A stretch of 56,148 nt of DNA from Terriglobia bacterium (GCA_003175985.1 PSRJ01000308.1:1-56148); one strand, 5' to 3'. Positions 26,286 to 35,730 are shown, counted from the first letter of the stretch. The notes: generated by a model from the sequence alone, not told the origin. Made by a program: numbers and translations.

Positions 26286-28052
26286 GTGTCACAGCCGAGC
26301 CCTCCTTCGATCCAGCACTCGGCGATTCGGGCGCAGCTTGAAAAGATCCTGACTCACGGTCTATTCGCGCGTTCCGAGCGCATGGCCCGGTTTCTGCGCA
26401 CAGCGGTGGACTGGACGCTGGAAGGAAGAGGGGGCGAACTCAAGGAGTACCTCATTGGCGTGGAGGTTTTTGACCGCAGCCCTTCGTACGATCCCCGGGT
26501 CGATCCGATCGTGCGCGTGGAAGCGCGGCGTCTCCGCTCCAAATTGAAGGCGTACTATGAGGGTGAGGGACGCAACGACGCGGTAACGTTCGAATTTACC
26601 GCGGGAAGCTACGTCCCACAAATTCGGGAGCGAAGTGCCGCCGCCGGTTTGCATGCCCGCTCGCGGCCGGATGCGAGCACCGTCGCTGTGCTTCCTTTTG
26701 CCAACCTCAGCGCCACGCCGGAGAATGACTATTTCAGCGATGGGCTCACCGAAGAACTGATCCACGCGCTCACCAAGGTGGAGGGGATGCGCGTAGTGGC
26801 CTGGAACTCCGCTGCGCGATTGCGCGGCGTCGAGCAGGATATTCCGGAAGTGCGCCGCCAACTGCAGGTGGCCAACGTGCTGACCGGCAGCGTACGAATC
26901 TCCGGAGGCAGTTTACGGGTTCGCGCGCAACTGATTGACACGGAAACGGGCGTCTATCTCTGGTCGGAGACTTTTGACCGGCAGATGCAGGATGTCTTCG
27001 CGATCCAGGAGGAAATCGCGCGGGCGATCGTACGGACGCTGCGCGTCCAACTGGTAACCGGTCCGGGAGAGGGACTCCTGATCCGCGGGCGGACCAGCAT
27101 CGGTTCCTACGATTATTACCTCAAGGGCCGGTATCATTGGCACCGGCGCACGCCCGAGGATTTCCGGCGAAGCCTGCAATACTTTCAGGCGGCGGTGGAG
27201 GCCGATGCCGATTCCGCCCTGGCCTACGCGGGGCTGGCCGATGCCCAGGTGCTGCTCGTGGATTATGGATTGGCTCACCCTGCCGAAGGCGTCCCCAAGG
27301 CCAAGGCCGCAGCCTTGCGTGCGATTCAGTTAAATCCCAACCTCGCGGAAGCCTATCCGTCCCTGGCGGCAATTCGCGCTTACTACGATTGGGAATGGGA
27401 AAGCTCCGAGTCGCTATACCGGAAAGCCATCGCGCTCAATCCGGGTTATGCGCTGGCTCACCAGTGGCTCGGAACAGACTGTTTGGCGCTGCGTGGATGC
27501 TTCGAAGAGGCGTGGAAAGAAAACGAGATCGCCATCAGCCTCGATCCCCTTTCGAGCGTTACCTATGAAGGCCGCGCGTTCCTCTGTATCTTGCGCGGCC
27601 AATATGAGGAGGCGCTGCGGCATGCGCGCGATATCGCGGAGTTCGACCCGACGTTTTATAAAGCATATACGTCGATGGGAAGGGCTTATGCTCTCATGGG
27701 ACGGCACGCCGATTCGCTGGCGATGCTGGAAAAGGGCCGCTCGCTGGCCGGCGACGTCCCTAACATTCTCGCGGCTATGGGGCATGTGCTGGCTCTCTCG
27801 GGAGACCGAGCGGGGGCGCGTGGCGTTCTGGAGCAACTTCAGGCGCGATCTCGGGAATCGTATATCCCCTCCACGTGTTTTGCAATTGTCCACTTGGGTT
27901 TGGGAGAGAAAGAACAGGCGCTCGATTGGCTGGAACATGGCTGCGGCCAGCGGGAACCCCCGCTGGCCGTTCTGAAGGTACACCCTGTTTACGCCGAACT
28001 CCGTAGCGAGCTGCGATTCCAAGCCATTCTTAAAAGGATGCGGCTCGAGTAG
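26286..28052 (+). CDS. Cytoplasmic TolB-like/TPR-repeat protein with an N-terminal helical domain
   Basis: The product has 588 residues from a GTG start. Residues 10-115 form an N-terminal domain ('SERMARFLRTAVDWTLEGRGGELKEYLIGVEVF', 'RVEARRLRSKLKAYYEG') common in acidobacterial TPR proteins and possibly DNA- or signal-related. Residues 130-255 ('TVAVLPFANLSATPENDYFSDGLTEELIHAL', 'VLTGSVRISGGSLRVRAQLID') match the TolB-like/FlgO-like domain fused to adenylate cyclases and kinases. From about 275 to the end are tetratricopeptide repeats ('YYDWEWESSESLYRKAIALNPGYA'). There is no signal peptide. The role is probably regulatory or scaffold. A promoter-like pair lies just upstream. Confidence 0.8.
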   Translation: MSQPSPPSIQHSAIRAQLEKILTHGLFARSERMARFLRTAVDWTLEGRGGELKEYLIGVEVFDRSPSYDPRVDPIVRVEARRLRSKLKAYYEGEGRNDAVTFEFTAGSYVPQIRERSAAAGLHARSRPDASTVAVLPFANLSATPENDYFSDGLTEELIHALTKVEGMRVVAWNSAARLRGVEQDIPEVRRQLQVANVLTGSVRISGGSLRVRAQLIDTETGVYLWSETFDRQMQDVFAIQEEIARAIVRTLRVQLVTGPGEGLLIRGRTSIGSYDYYLKGRYHWHRRTPEDFRRSLQYFQAAVEADADSALAYAGLADAQVLLVDYGLAHPAEGVPKAKAAALRAIQLNPNLAEAYPSLAAIRAYYDWEWESSESLYRKAIALNPGYALAHQWLGTDCLALRGCFEEAWKENEIAISLDPLSSVTYEGRAFLCILRGQYEEALRHARDIAEFDPTFYKAYTSMGRAYALMGRHADSLAMLEKGRSLAGDVPNILAAMGHVLALSGDRAGARGVLEQLQARSRESYIPSTCFAIVHLGLGEKEQALDWLEHGCGQREPPLAVLKVHPVYAELRSELRFQAILKRMRLE

Positions 28053-28058
28053 CGTCCA

Positions 28059-29120
28059 TTACTGCGTATTGCGGAATCCCAGCGAGACTGCTCCGGCGGT
28101 TTTTCTCCGCACGGCCGCGGCTTCCGTTGGACGCCCCTCGGCGCGCAAGACCTCGGCGAGCTGGTTACGGAGTCTGAGCACCAAGGGACTATTTTTCCCG
28201 TAAGCCGATTCCAGAATCTGTGTGGCGCGGCGATAGAGCTCCTCTGCTCCCGCCTCGCGTCCGCGTTCGTGATAGAGCGCGGCCAGGTTGGCATAGGCTT
28301 TGCCGGTGTCCGGATGCTGCGCGCCTAGAGAATCGCGCCAGATGGCCAGGGCTCCGCGGTAGTCTCTTTCTGCCTCCTCGTAGCGCCCCTGAAAGCGGTG
28401 GATTTGGCCCAGATTGTTGAGCATGGCTGCGCGTATCCGGTGGTTCTCTGGTACCGATTGGCTCGCAATTTCCAAAGCCTTTCGCGCCAGCGACTCGGCT
28501 TTGGCGAACTGGTCTTGACGCAGGGCGGCTACGGCCAGTTCGTTGTAAGCACTCGCGACGATTCGTCCCTCCGCATTCTCCGTGACTTTATGCAGGAGTT
28601 GCTCGGCTTCCGCATAGCGCTCCTGTGCAATGTAGATCGAGCCGAGCAATTCCCAATTGTTCGCGCGCTCGGGCGTGTGGCCCGTCAGGGTTCGATCGAA
28701 TGTCGAGTTGGCGCGAACGGCAAGAGCGGCGGCTTTGTCCACTTGTTCCCATTCCCAATACAGCGCGGCGAGACTGTTGGCTGTGCGGCCGGCTTCCAGA
28801 CTCTCGGAGCCCTGATCAGCCTCGGCCTTTTTCAACGCTTCCAGCAGTAGCGTTTCAGCCTCCGCAAAGCGCCCCTCGACGCGCAAAGCAGCGCCCAGAT
28901 TGCGCACGGTGATGGCGCGCTCAGCTTCTCTTCCCGGTGCGCACTGGTCCCAGGATTTCAGCGCATCGCGGTAGAGCGACTCGGCATCCGCGAACCGTCC
29001 CTGATAATACGCCTGGGCCCCGCGGTTGTTCAGCTCCGCCGGGTCCGGCGGCGTGACAACGTTCGTCGTTTGTCCTGGCGCCAACGCGGCCAGGACGATT
29101 AATGTGCTAATGGCCTTCAT
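28059..29120 (-). CDS. Secreted tetratricopeptide-repeat protein
   Basis: The product has 353 residues. A signal peptide ends near APGQ (residue 17). From residue 30 to 335 it is almost entirely TPR units of the kinesin-light-chain type, with repeats such as 'NNRGAQAYYQGRFADAESLYRDAL', 'LNNLGQIHRFQGRYEEAERDYRGAL' and 'YANLAALYHERGREAGAEELYRRA'. It is probably a periplasmic protein-interaction scaffold. A GAGGGGAG ribosome-binding site lies before the ATG. It ends 6 bases from the convergent TolB/TPR gene, with no terminator visible between them. Confidence 0.85.
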   Translation of the reverse strand: MKAISTLIVLAALAPGQTTNVVTPPDPAELNNRGAQAYYQGRFADAESLYRDALKSWDQCAPGREAERAITVRNLGAALRVEGRFAEAETLLLEALKKAEADQGSESLEAGRTANSLAALYWEWEQVDKAAALAVRANSTFDRTLTGHTPERANNWELLGSIYIAQERYAEAEQLLHKVTENAEGRIVASAYNELAVAALRQDQFAKAESLARKALEIASQSVPENHRIRAAMLNNLGQIHRFQGRYEEAERDYRGALAIWRDSLGAQHPDTGKAYANLAALYHERGREAGAEELYRRATQILESAYGKNSPLVLRLRNQLAEVLRAEGRPTEAAAVRRKTAGAVSLGFRNTQ

Positions 29121-29272
29121 AGTCTCCCCTCGATTTTCAGCATGAGGCGGAAGACCGGCACGAAGGGAGTGTGAAGAGGTTAGCTTACGGTAAGTGAAAT
29201 CGCGGGCGTTACGCTTGTTACCGCGACTTCCGGCCAGGAGTCATCTACGCGAGGACACATCAGCTCGGAGCG

Positions 29273-29533
29273 CTATCGGTTAAGCACAATAATCGTCCAG
29301 ATTTCACCCGAAGTCGAGCGAAACTCCTGCCAACCGCTGACGCTACGCGATTCGAGAGCTGCCGCCACAGCGTCGGTGAATGTGAGGCCACCGTGCAAAT
29401 CGCCGACAACAGACCCGCCGGGGAGGACGCGGGCCTCCTGAATTGTGGGTACCTTGCGGACGATATGGGACGCATCCACGCTAAGCGCGAACGCGGCCCG
29501 GGGATCGGAGGTGCCATGACCTGTCATCTGCAT
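29273..29533 (-). CDS. Possible small hypothetical protein
   Basis: This 86-codon frame (MQMTGHGTSDPRAAF...EIWTIIVLNR) is the best coding candidate in the stretch 29121-29634 that otherwise holds no gene. Its third-position GC is moderately high and its sequence looks protein-like, with 'GWQEFRSTSGEIWTIIVLN'. It has no good ribosome-binding site and no recognised family. Overlapping plus- and minus-strand frames compete with it. The rest of the stretch holds a TCGCGG/CCGCGA inverted repeat (29200-29205 and 29221-29226) without a T-run, and nothing else I could identify. Confidence 0.35.
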   Translation of the reverse strand: MQMTGHGTSDPRAAFALSVDASHIVRKVPTIQEARVLPGGSVVGDLHGGLTFTDAVAAALESRSVSGWQEFRSTSGEIWTIIVLNR

Positions 29534-29634
29534 GCTCTATTGTCTGTCGAGCTGGCGGGAAGATGTAAAGAGCTTAATGTGCTCGAGTGTGCTCTAAGAC
29601 GCCGCGGCAGTGTTCGTGCACAAACTGTGCCGGT

Positions 29635-30471
29635 ATGTCTCGATTAATCTTACTCGGCAGTGTTGCTTTTTTCACATTGGGAGCGGCGGGTATGCCCGAT
29701 CGGGGTGCGTGGGATACCCTTCGGGAAACTGCCACCTCGCCAAATCCGGATCACCGCCGCCAAGCGCTTACCGCGCTTGGGACAATTGGAGCGGGGAACG
29801 CTGAGGCGGTGCAACTGGTGGAAGCAGGTTTGCACGATAAGGACCCCGTAGTCCGGCAGACTGCGGCAACGGTGCTTGGGACGATGAAGGCCACCGATGC
29901 CATCCCGCTCCTCGAACAGGCACTCGATGATCATGGGGAAGTAGCGTTCGCGGCGGCCAAAGCCCTCGCCGATATGGGAGATGAGCAGGGAAAGGGTGTA
30001 TTGATTGGGGTGTTGACGGGACAACGCAAGGATACACCCGGTCTTCTTACCCAGAAGGTGCGGGAGGCCAAACAGAAGATCCGGCATCCGGAGCAGTTGG
30101 GATTTATGGGGGCCAAGGAGGCGTCCGGCGCCTTGCTTGGGCCGGCTTCCCTGGGAATCGTCGCCGCTCAGGAGGCTTTCAAAGACGGCGGCGCTCCCGG
30201 CCGGGCATTGGCCGCCACATACCTCGCTCGTGATTCCGACCCGTACGCCTTGACGCTTCTGGAATGGGCTCTGGCCGACACCAACTGGGGGGTTCGTGCG
30301 GCCGCTGCGAAAGCGCTCGGCGAACGCGGCAACTCCGCCAGCATCGGCAAACTGGAACCGCTTCTCAAGGATGGGCACCATGCTGTCCGTGTGATGGCCG
30401 CGGCATCGATCGTCCGGCTCACTAACCGGACGGGCACCGAAATTCAGAGCGCCGATCGAACCCGGCCCTAG
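29635..30471 (+). CDS. Secreted HEAT-repeat protein
   Basis: From ATG 29635 the product has 278 residues. A signal peptide covers about residues 1-19 ([16 protein letters not shown]). HEAT-like helical repeats follow: '[31 protein letters not shown]', '[17 protein letters not shown]', '[27 protein letters not shown]' and '[15 protein letters not shown]'. A middle non-repeat segment ('[29 protein letters not shown]') is shared in outline with the HEAT protein at 49603-50448. The two are therefore paralogues. The function is unknown; HEAT proteins of this type often bind protein partners. A longer frame from 29587 has no better start. Confidence 0.8.
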   Translation: MSRLILLGSVAFFTLGAAGMPDRGAWDTLRETATSPNPDHRRQALTALGTIGAGNAEAVQLVEAGLHDKDPVVRQTAATVLGTMKATDAIPLLEQALDDHGEVAFAAAKALADMGDEQGKGVLIGVLTGQRKDTPGLLTQKVREAKQKIRHPEQLGFMGAKEASGALLGPASLGIVAAQEAFKDGGAPGRALAATYLARDSDPYALTLLEWALADTNWGVRAAAAKALGERGNSASIGKLEPLLKDGHHAVRVMAAASIVRLTNRTGTEIQSADRTRP

Positions 30472-30523
30472 TCAACACTCCACATGCGCGTGGTGTTACT
30501 CTAGGATTCGGGAGATGAGCGGC

Positions 30524-31636
30524 ATGGTTATTGGAGTTCCGAAGGAGATCAAAGATCACGAATCGCGTGTCGGGCTGGTGCCGAGTGGCGTGACGGCTCT
30601 GCGTGAGGCAGGGCATGAAGTTCTGGTGGAGACGAAAGCCGGAGAGGGCAGTTCTCTAACGGATGAGGAGTACATGCAGGCGGGCGCTGCCGTGGTACAA
30701 AACGCCGCGGACGTCTGGCGTAACGCGGATCTGGTAGTCAAAGTTAAGGAGCCGCAACCAGCCGAATACGGATATTTCCGGCCGCGATTGATGCTCTTTA
30801 CATACCTGCACCTGGCGCCTCTGCCACAACTAACGGACCGACTGCTGGATGCCAAAGTGAACGCGATCGCCTATGAAACCATTCTCGAAGCGGATGGTTC
30901 TTTGCCGCTGCTGACTCCCATGAGTGAAGTAGCGGGGCGCATGGCGGTGCAGGTGGGCGCGCAATACCTGGAAAAACCCAACGGGGGCCGCGGCATTCTG
31001 CTGGGAGGAGTACCCGGTGTGGCGCCCGCAAATGTAGTGATTCTGGGAGGCGGGGTGGTGGGCCTCAATGCGGCGAAGATGGCAGTGGGTTTGGGCGCGC
31101 ATGTCACAATCATCGAGCGCAATTTGAATCGTCTGCGCCATCTGGACGACATCTTTAACAGCCAGGTGGTAACGCTAGCTTCAAACTCCTGGACGATCGG
31201 CGAGAACGTAAAGACCGCCGACCTGGTGGTTGGTTCTGTCCTGATACCGGGGGCCTCGGCGCCGAAACTGGTGCGCCGGGAAATGATCGCTACGATGAAA
31301 CGCGGAGCAGTGGTAGTGGACGTTGCTATCGATCAGGGTGGATGTTTCGAAACGTCTCACGCCACAACCCACACCGAGCCGATCTATTTTGTCGACGGCG
31401 TGCTCCACTATTGTGTATCGAATATGCCGGCGGCAGTGCCGCACACTTCCACGTTCGCGCTTACCAATGCCACGTTCCCCTACCTGCTCGATTTGGCCAA
31501 TCATGGGCTGGAAGCGGCATGCGCACAGCGGCCGGCACTGTGCGCCGGCGTGAATACGTATTACGGGTACGTGACTCACAGCGGGGTAGCGGAATCACAA
31601 GGACGGCAGTGGCGAGAACTAGCGGCAGCCCAATAA
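30524..31636 (+). CDS. ald: Alanine dehydrogenase
   Basis: The product has 370 residues from ATG 30524, giving [20 protein letters not shown], the family N-terminus. GGGAG lies 9 bases upstream and favours this ATG over 30515. The NAD-binding motif '[28 protein letters not shown]' is at about residues 168-195. Substrate-side residues 'RVGLVP', 'VKVKEPQ' and 'LFTYLHLA' are present. It interconverts L-alanine and pyruvate with NAD. It ends 3 bases before a convergent small gene. Confidence 0.96.
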   Translation: MVIGVPKEIKDHESRVGLVPSGVTALREAGHEVLVETKAGEGSSLTDEEYMQAGAAVVQNAADVWRNADLVVKVKEPQPAEYGYFRPRLMLFTYLHLAPLPQLTDRLLDAKVNAIAYETILEADGSLPLLTPMSEVAGRMAVQVGAQYLEKPNGGRGILLGGVPGVAPANVVILGGGVVGLNAAKMAVGLGAHVTIIERNLNRLRHLDDIFNSQVVTLASNSWTIGENVKTADLVVGSVLIPGASAPKLVRREMIATMKRGAVVVDVAIDQGGCFETSHATTHTEPIYFVDGVLHYCVSNMPAAVPHTSTFALTNATFPYLLDLANHGLEAACAQRPALCAGVNTYYGYVTHSGVAESQGRQWRELAAAQ

Positions 31637-31639
31637 GAA

Positions 31640-31951
31640 TTATCGGCTTCCGTTACCGCTTTGCCTGTCTCGCTCAATAAGGCGCTGAAGCTTTTCTTCG
31701 GTGACGAGTTGTGCGGCGGCAAGTTGCGTGATCTTATCGTCCAGTTCTCTTCGCTTGCGGCGTTCGCTTCGCGCCTCGATCACACTGGCCCGGATCGCGC
31801 GCGCTAGCAGCCCACGGATTTGCCGTATTTCTTGTTCATGCTTTTTGGACGCTTGTTGATGCTCTTCAAACCATTGCTGATGCCGCTGCATGAACAATTC
31901 GTGATCGGCCAACATGCGGTCGTGCTGTTCCAACCACTTCTCGTGATCCAT
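31640..31951 (-). CDS. Small coiled-coil protein
   Basis: The product has 103 residues with no signal peptide. It is rich in Glu, Gln, His and Arg. Heptad-like patterns run throughout ('MDHEKWLEQHDRMLADHEL', 'KHEQEIRQIRGLLARAIRA', 'LDDKITQLAAAQLVTEEKL'). It is almost certainly a helical coiled coil. Proteins of this type are frequent in Acidobacteriota, but no function is known. It starts 67 bases from the divergent acyl-CoA dehydrogenase. Confidence 0.75.
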   Translation of the reverse strand: MDHEKWLEQHDRMLADHELFMQRHQQWFEEHQQASKKHEQEIRQIRGLLARAIRASVIEARSERRKRRELDDKITQLAAAQLVTEEKLQRLIERDRQSGNGSR

Positions 31952-32018
31952 CGCGAATACAATCAGCGTAACAGAAATCCCGTGGCGCGCACTGCAGCCA
32001 TGCGTTAAGCTGCTCTAC

Positions 32019-33194
32019 ATGCCGACCGCAGAACGCGTTAGCGCGACGCCGCTCCCGCTGACGGCTCTTTCTGAAGAAGAGAAGCTCTTCCAATCGACGG
32101 TGCGCAGGTTCGCACGCGAGCAAATCCGGCCATACGTCCGCGAAATGGACGAAGCGGGAGTTTTTCGCAAGGACCTGATCTCCCAATTTTTCGAGATGGG
32201 GCTGATGGGAATAGAGATTCCCGAGGAGTATGGAGGACAGGGCGGGACTTTCTTTCAGGCTGTGCTGGCCGTTGAGGAGCTCTCGGCGGTAGATCCTTCG
32301 GCCGGAGTGATTGTCGACGTGCAGAATACGCTCTGCATCAACGCGCTGATGCGGTGGGGAGCACCGGAGCAGAAGTCCCGTTATTTTCCCGCGCTGGCTT
32401 CGAAGATGGTGGGTGCGTATGCGCTTTCCGAGGCCGGTTCCGGCTCCGACGCATTTGCCATGTCCAGCCGCGCCCAAGATCGGGGCGATCACTTCCTCCT
32501 CAATGGCCGGAAGCTTTGGATCACTAATGCCGCCGAAGCCGGGTTGTACCTTCTATTTGCCAATGCAAGGCCGGAGGCGGGCTATAAGGGTGTAACGGCA
32601 TTCCTGATCGAACGCGATTTCGCGGGATTTCAGGTTGGCAAGAAGGAGGACAAGCTGGGGATTCGCGCCTCGTCCACCTGCGAGCTTATTCTCGATAACT
32701 GCAGGGTCCCGCGCGAAAACGTGCTGGGTGAAGTTGGAATGGGCTACAAGATCGCCATCGAGACCCTGAACGAGGGACGAATCGCCATAGGGGCGCAGAT
32801 GATCGGCCTGGCTCGCGGCGCGCTCGAACACGCCACTTCGTACGCTAAGGAACGAAAACAGTTCGGCAAGGCCATCGGCGAGTTTCAGGGAGTGCAGTTC
32901 GAACTGGCCCGGATGGCGACCGAACTTGAGGCTGCCCGCCTGCTGGTTTACAATGCAGCCAGATTGAGAGATGCGGGGCTGCCGTTTCAGACGGAAGCGG
33001 CGATGGCCAAGTATTTCAGCTCGGAAATGGCGGAGAAGGCTGCCTCCAAAGCTATCGAAGTGCATGGCGGAGTTGGGATTACAAAGGATTACCCGGTGGA
33101 AAAGCTGTATCGCGACGTCAAGATCGGCCGCATCTATGAGGGAACCAGCAACATCCAACTCCTTACGATCGCCAAGAAACTGCTGGGCAAGTAA
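32019..33194 (+). CDS. Acyl-CoA dehydrogenase (short/branched-chain type)
   Basis: The product has 391 residues. FAD and substrate segments are typical: 'GLMGIEIPEEYGGQGG', 'AYALSEAGSGSDA', 'LWITNAAEAGLYLLFA', 'DKLGIRASSTCELILDNCRVP' and 'ERKQFGKAIGEFQGVQFELA'. The catalytic Glu is in 'RIYEGTSNIQLLTIAKKLL'. 'EVHGGVGITKDYPVEKLYRD' completes the C-terminal domain. It should introduce the alpha-beta double bond in short or branched acyl-CoA. No partner beta-oxidation genes or ETF genes are adjacent. The chain-length assignment is inferred from overall similarity to the ACADSB group. Confidence 0.93.
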   Translation: MPTAERVSATPLPLTALSEEEKLFQSTVRRFAREQIRPYVREMDEAGVFRKDLISQFFEMGLMGIEIPEEYGGQGGTFFQAVLAVEELSAVDPSAGVIVDVQNTLCINALMRWGAPEQKSRYFPALASKMVGAYALSEAGSGSDAFAMSSRAQDRGDHFLLNGRKLWITNAAEAGLYLLFANARPEAGYKGVTAFLIERDFAGFQVGKKEDKLGIRASSTCELILDNCRVPRENVLGEVGMGYKIAIETLNEGRIAIGAQMIGLARGALEHATSYAKERKQFGKAIGEFQGVQFELARMATELEAARLLVYNAARLRDAGLPFQTEAAMAKYFSSEMAEKAASKAIEVHGGVGITKDYPVEKLYRDVKIGRIYEGTSNIQLLTIAKKLLGK

Positions 33195-33218
33195 ACTCGT
33201 CAGATGTAAGAGGGAAAA

Positions 33219-34010
33219 ATGCGCGCATTGATTCTGTCCATTGCTGTAGGGGCCATCTCGCTGCCGGTATGGGCGGCAGATGCAGTGGGAAACAACCCCG
33301 ACGCGAATCCGAGCGAGATCATCCAGAAGTTCGCCGCCAAGGAAGCCGATTTCCGGGACGCGCGCAACAACTACACTTACCGGCAGTCGGTGAAAATGGA
33401 AGAACTGGATTCCGCCGGCAATCCCACGGGCGGCAAGTGGGAAGTCGTCTCGGACATTATCTTCAGCCCCGAAGGCAAGCGGATGGAACGAGTGGTGTAT
33501 GCGCCAGTCATCTCGCTGCGAAATATCATTCTCACCCCCCAGGATGAACAGGATCTGCGAGATGTACAGCCGTTCGTTCTCACCACTTCCGAGATCAACG
33601 ATTACAACATCACATTCCTGGGCCGTGAAAAGCTCGATGAAATCGGCTGCTACGCTTTTGCCGTCAAACCCAAGAAGCTAATGCCGGGCAAGCGTTATTT
33701 CGAAGGGCAGATCTGGGTGGACGATCGTGATTTGCAGATCGTGAAGACCTACGGCAAGGGAGTGGGGGTGCGCAAGGGCGACGAGGCGTTTCCCAAGTTT
33801 GAGACCTATCGTGAGCAGATCGACGGCAAGTATTGGTTTCCGACCTATACTCACGCCGATGACACGCTGCACTTTAAGAGCGGCGAAAACGCCCGCATCC
33901 GCATGACGGTGAAATATCAGGATTACAAGCGTTACGAGGGCCGGTCTACGATCAAATTCGGCGACGTGGTGGACGATTCCAAGCAGCCGCCGGCGGCGCC
34001 GAAGAAATAG
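33219..34010 (+). CDS. Secreted LolA-like (outer-membrane lipoprotein-sorting) family protein
   Basis: The product has 263 residues with a signal peptide of 20 residues (ISLPVWAADA). The body is beta-rich: 'NYTYRQSVKMEELDSAGNPTGGKWEVVSDIIFSPEGKR', 'YFEGQIWVDDRDLQIVKTYGK' and 'FETYREQIDGKYWFPTYTHADDTL'. These are the features of the LolA/LolB-like fold found in many acidobacterial exported proteins. An AAGAGGGAA ribosome-binding site precedes the ATG. It may bind lipids or lipoproteins in the periplasm. True LolA function is not shown. Confidence 0.72.
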   Translation: MRALILSIAVGAISLPVWAADAVGNNPDANPSEIIQKFAAKEADFRDARNNYTYRQSVKMEELDSAGNPTGGKWEVVSDIIFSPEGKRMERVVYAPVISLRNIILTPQDEQDLRDVQPFVLTTSEINDYNITFLGREKLDEIGCYAFAVKPKKLMPGKRYFEGQIWVDDRDLQIVKTYGKGVGVRKGDEAFPKFETYREQIDGKYWFPTYTHADDTLHFKSGENARIRMTVKYQDYKRYEGRSTIKFGDVVDDSKQPPAAPKK

Positions 34011-34058
34011 GCGGTCTGCCGCCAGGGCGGGCGGGCCCGCGTGCTAACATCCGTACAG

Positions 34059-34289
34059 ATGCCGACCAAAATCACGCCTCTTTCTAATGGCCCGATCCGC
34101 ATTGAGGGCGAATTTGAGATTTGCGATCCTACCGGAGCGGCGTTCGGGCTCGCCGGCCGGACCGTAATTTCCCTGTGCCGTTGCGGACACTCCGCCAATA
34201 AGCCGTTTTGCGACGGCAGCCACAACCGGATGGGGTTCTCCGACCCGGTGGTCGCCCGCGAGCTTCCTCCGCCTAAGCCAAAACTCTAA
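34059..34289 (+). CDS. CDGSH-type iron-sulfur domain protein
   Basis: From ATG 34059 the product has 76 residues. The motif CRCGHSANKPFCDGSH supplies the three Cys and one His ligands (Cys40, Cys42, Cys51, His55) of a CDGSH 2Fe-2S cluster. Bacterial members often carry one such motif and are small cytoplasmic redox proteins. An in-frame GTG at 34041 would add six residues. It follows the LolA-like gene after about 50 bases. Its partner is not evident from the context. Confidence 0.9.
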   Translation: MPTKITPLSNGPIRIEGEFEICDPTGAAFGLAGRTVISLCRCGHSANKPFCDGSHNRMGFSDPVVARELPPPKPKL

Positions 34290-34319
34290 ACTCCTTAAGG
34301 CTCTGCCTCTTTCGAGCCA

Positions 34320-34348
34320 TTGCGGGCATCGGTCAGTAACTTTACTAT
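34320..34348 (+). promoter_or_regulatory. Weak candidate promoter of the RND efflux operon
   Basis: TTGCGG (34320-34325) and TACTAT (34343-34348) are 17 bases apart, 30 bases before the adaptor gene's start at 34378. Both hexamers match the sigma70 consensus only partly. No regulator gene or clear operator is adjacent. Confidence 0.25.
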
Positions 34349-34377
34349 AACCGTGTTCGCCTGTAAGCTAGAGCGCT

Positions 34378-35730
34378 ATGGCTATTACCTCGGTCCGTGG
34401 ACGTGTCCGCCAGGACTCACTGCCACTTATCCTCTGTATTTTGTTGCTTTTACCTTTAGTTTTGTGGGCTACCGGCTGTTCCAGTAATGGAGTTTCCGCG
34501 TCGGGTGGGCCAGGTGGAGCGAAAGGCGGAAAGAAAGGCGGTGGGGGCGGCGACGTACCGGTAACAGTAGCCGTGGTGGGACAGAAGAACGTTCCGGTCG
34601 AAGTGAACGTCATCGGGAACGTCGAGGCGTATTCCACGATTTCAGTCAAAGCGCAGATCGGCGGAACGCTCACGAACGTGTATTTCCACGAAGGCGACTT
34701 CGTCAAGAAGGGCGACCGTCTGTTTACGATCGATCCGCGCCCTTACGAGGTTGCGCTGAGCCAGGCGCAGGCGAATCTCGCGCGCGACGAAGCTGCGCAG
34801 GCGCAGGCACAAGCCACTCTAGCGCGGGACAGCGCCAATTTGCGGTATCAGCAGGCACAGGCCAACCGATATGCCGAATTGTTTAAGGGCGGCATTATCT
34901 CCAAGGATCAGTCCGAGCAATTGAGCGCCACTGCGGACGCCACCACTCAGGCGGTCGCCGCCGATAGAGCCTCCATTGAAAGCGCCAAGGCGCAGCTCGA
35001 AGCGGCGAAGGCCGCGGTAGAACAAGCCAAAGTACAACTGAGCTACACCCAAATCAGTTCTCCGATCGACGGCCGTACAGGAAATCTCAACGTAAAGCAG
35101 GGCAATCTCGTGGCGGCGAATGGAGCAGAGTTGGTCGCCATCACTGAGGTGGAGCCGATCTACGTCACTTTTTCGGTGCCAGAAGCGCAGTTGAACGATA
35201 TTAAGCGCTTCATGGCAGAGCGCGCCCTGGAAGTGCGCGCCCGCACTCAGGATGAATCGGCCGTCGAGGAGAGCGGCAAACTCACGTTTGTGGACAACGC
35301 CGTAGACGCGGCGACCGGCACAATCAAACTCAAAGGGACATTCGGCAACGCCGACCGCAAATTGTGGCCGGGGCAATTTGTTCGGGTCACCTTGAGACTG
35401 TCGATCCGGCCGAACGCGATCGTGGTGCCTAACCAGGCGATTCAGACCGGACAGAATGGAACTTTTGTGTATGTTGTGCGCCCGAACCGGACGGTAGAAG
35501 TGCGCAACGTGACGGCGAGTTTGCGGGTAGACCAGGACATGGTGGTGGATTCGGGTTTGGAAGCGGGCGAGACGGTGGTGACCGAAGGGCAACTGCGGCT
35601 GGCGCCAGATAGCCGGGTTGCTGTCCGCGACGGCCGCGGGGGCGCGGGCGGTAGGAGCGGAGGGGGCCGAGGGGAGGGTGGCAGCCGCGGCGGCGGGGCA
35701 CGCCCGGGCGGTAAGGGGCCCCAAACCTAG
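34378..35730 (+). CDS. RND efflux periplasmic adaptor lipoprotein (MdtA/AcrA-like)
   Basis: The product has 450 residues. The N-terminal segment ends in a lipobox-like ATGC (Cys34), so it is probably a lipoprotein. The barrel-sandwich domain has 'VEAYSTISVKAQIGGTLTNVYFHEGDFVKKGDRLFTIDPRPYE'. A long Ala/Gln-rich helical hairpin runs at about 120-220, and 'YTQISSPIDGRTGNLNVKQGNLV' follows. The beta-barrel and membrane-proximal parts come next. The C-terminal 40 residues are unusually rich in Gly and Arg. It bridges the inner-membrane pump and an outer-membrane channel. The pump gene starts 46 bases downstream. Confidence 0.95.
   Translation: MAITSVRGRVRQDSLPLILCILLLLPLVLWATGCSSNGVSASGGPGGAKGGKKGGGGGDVPVTVAVVGQKNVPVEVNVIGNVEAYSTISVKAQIGGTLTNVYFHEGDFVKKGDRLFTIDPRPYEVALSQAQANLARDEAAQAQAQATLARDSANLRYQQAQANRYAELFKGGIISKDQSEQLSATADATTQAVAADRASIESAKAQLEAAKAAVEQAKVQLSYTQISSPIDGRTGNLNVKQGNLVAANGAELVAITEVEPIYVTFSVPEAQLNDIKRFMAERALEVRARTQDESAVEESGKLTFVDNAVDAATGTIKLKGTFGNADRKLWPGQFVRVTLRLSIRPNAIVVPNQAIQTGQNGTFVYVVRPNRTVEVRNVTASLRVDQDMVVDSGLEAGETVVTEGQLRLAPDSRVAVRDGRGGAGGRSGGGRGEGGSRGGGARPGGKGPQT

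Noticed and set aside
29393..29647. 84-residue plus-strand frame before the HEAT gene
   Set aside because: It overlaps a better minus-strand candidate, lacks a ribosome-binding site and has no protein-like pattern.
34010..34023. GGCGG/CCGCC hairpin after the LolA-like gene as a terminator
   Set aside because: The stem is only 5 bp and no T-run follows.
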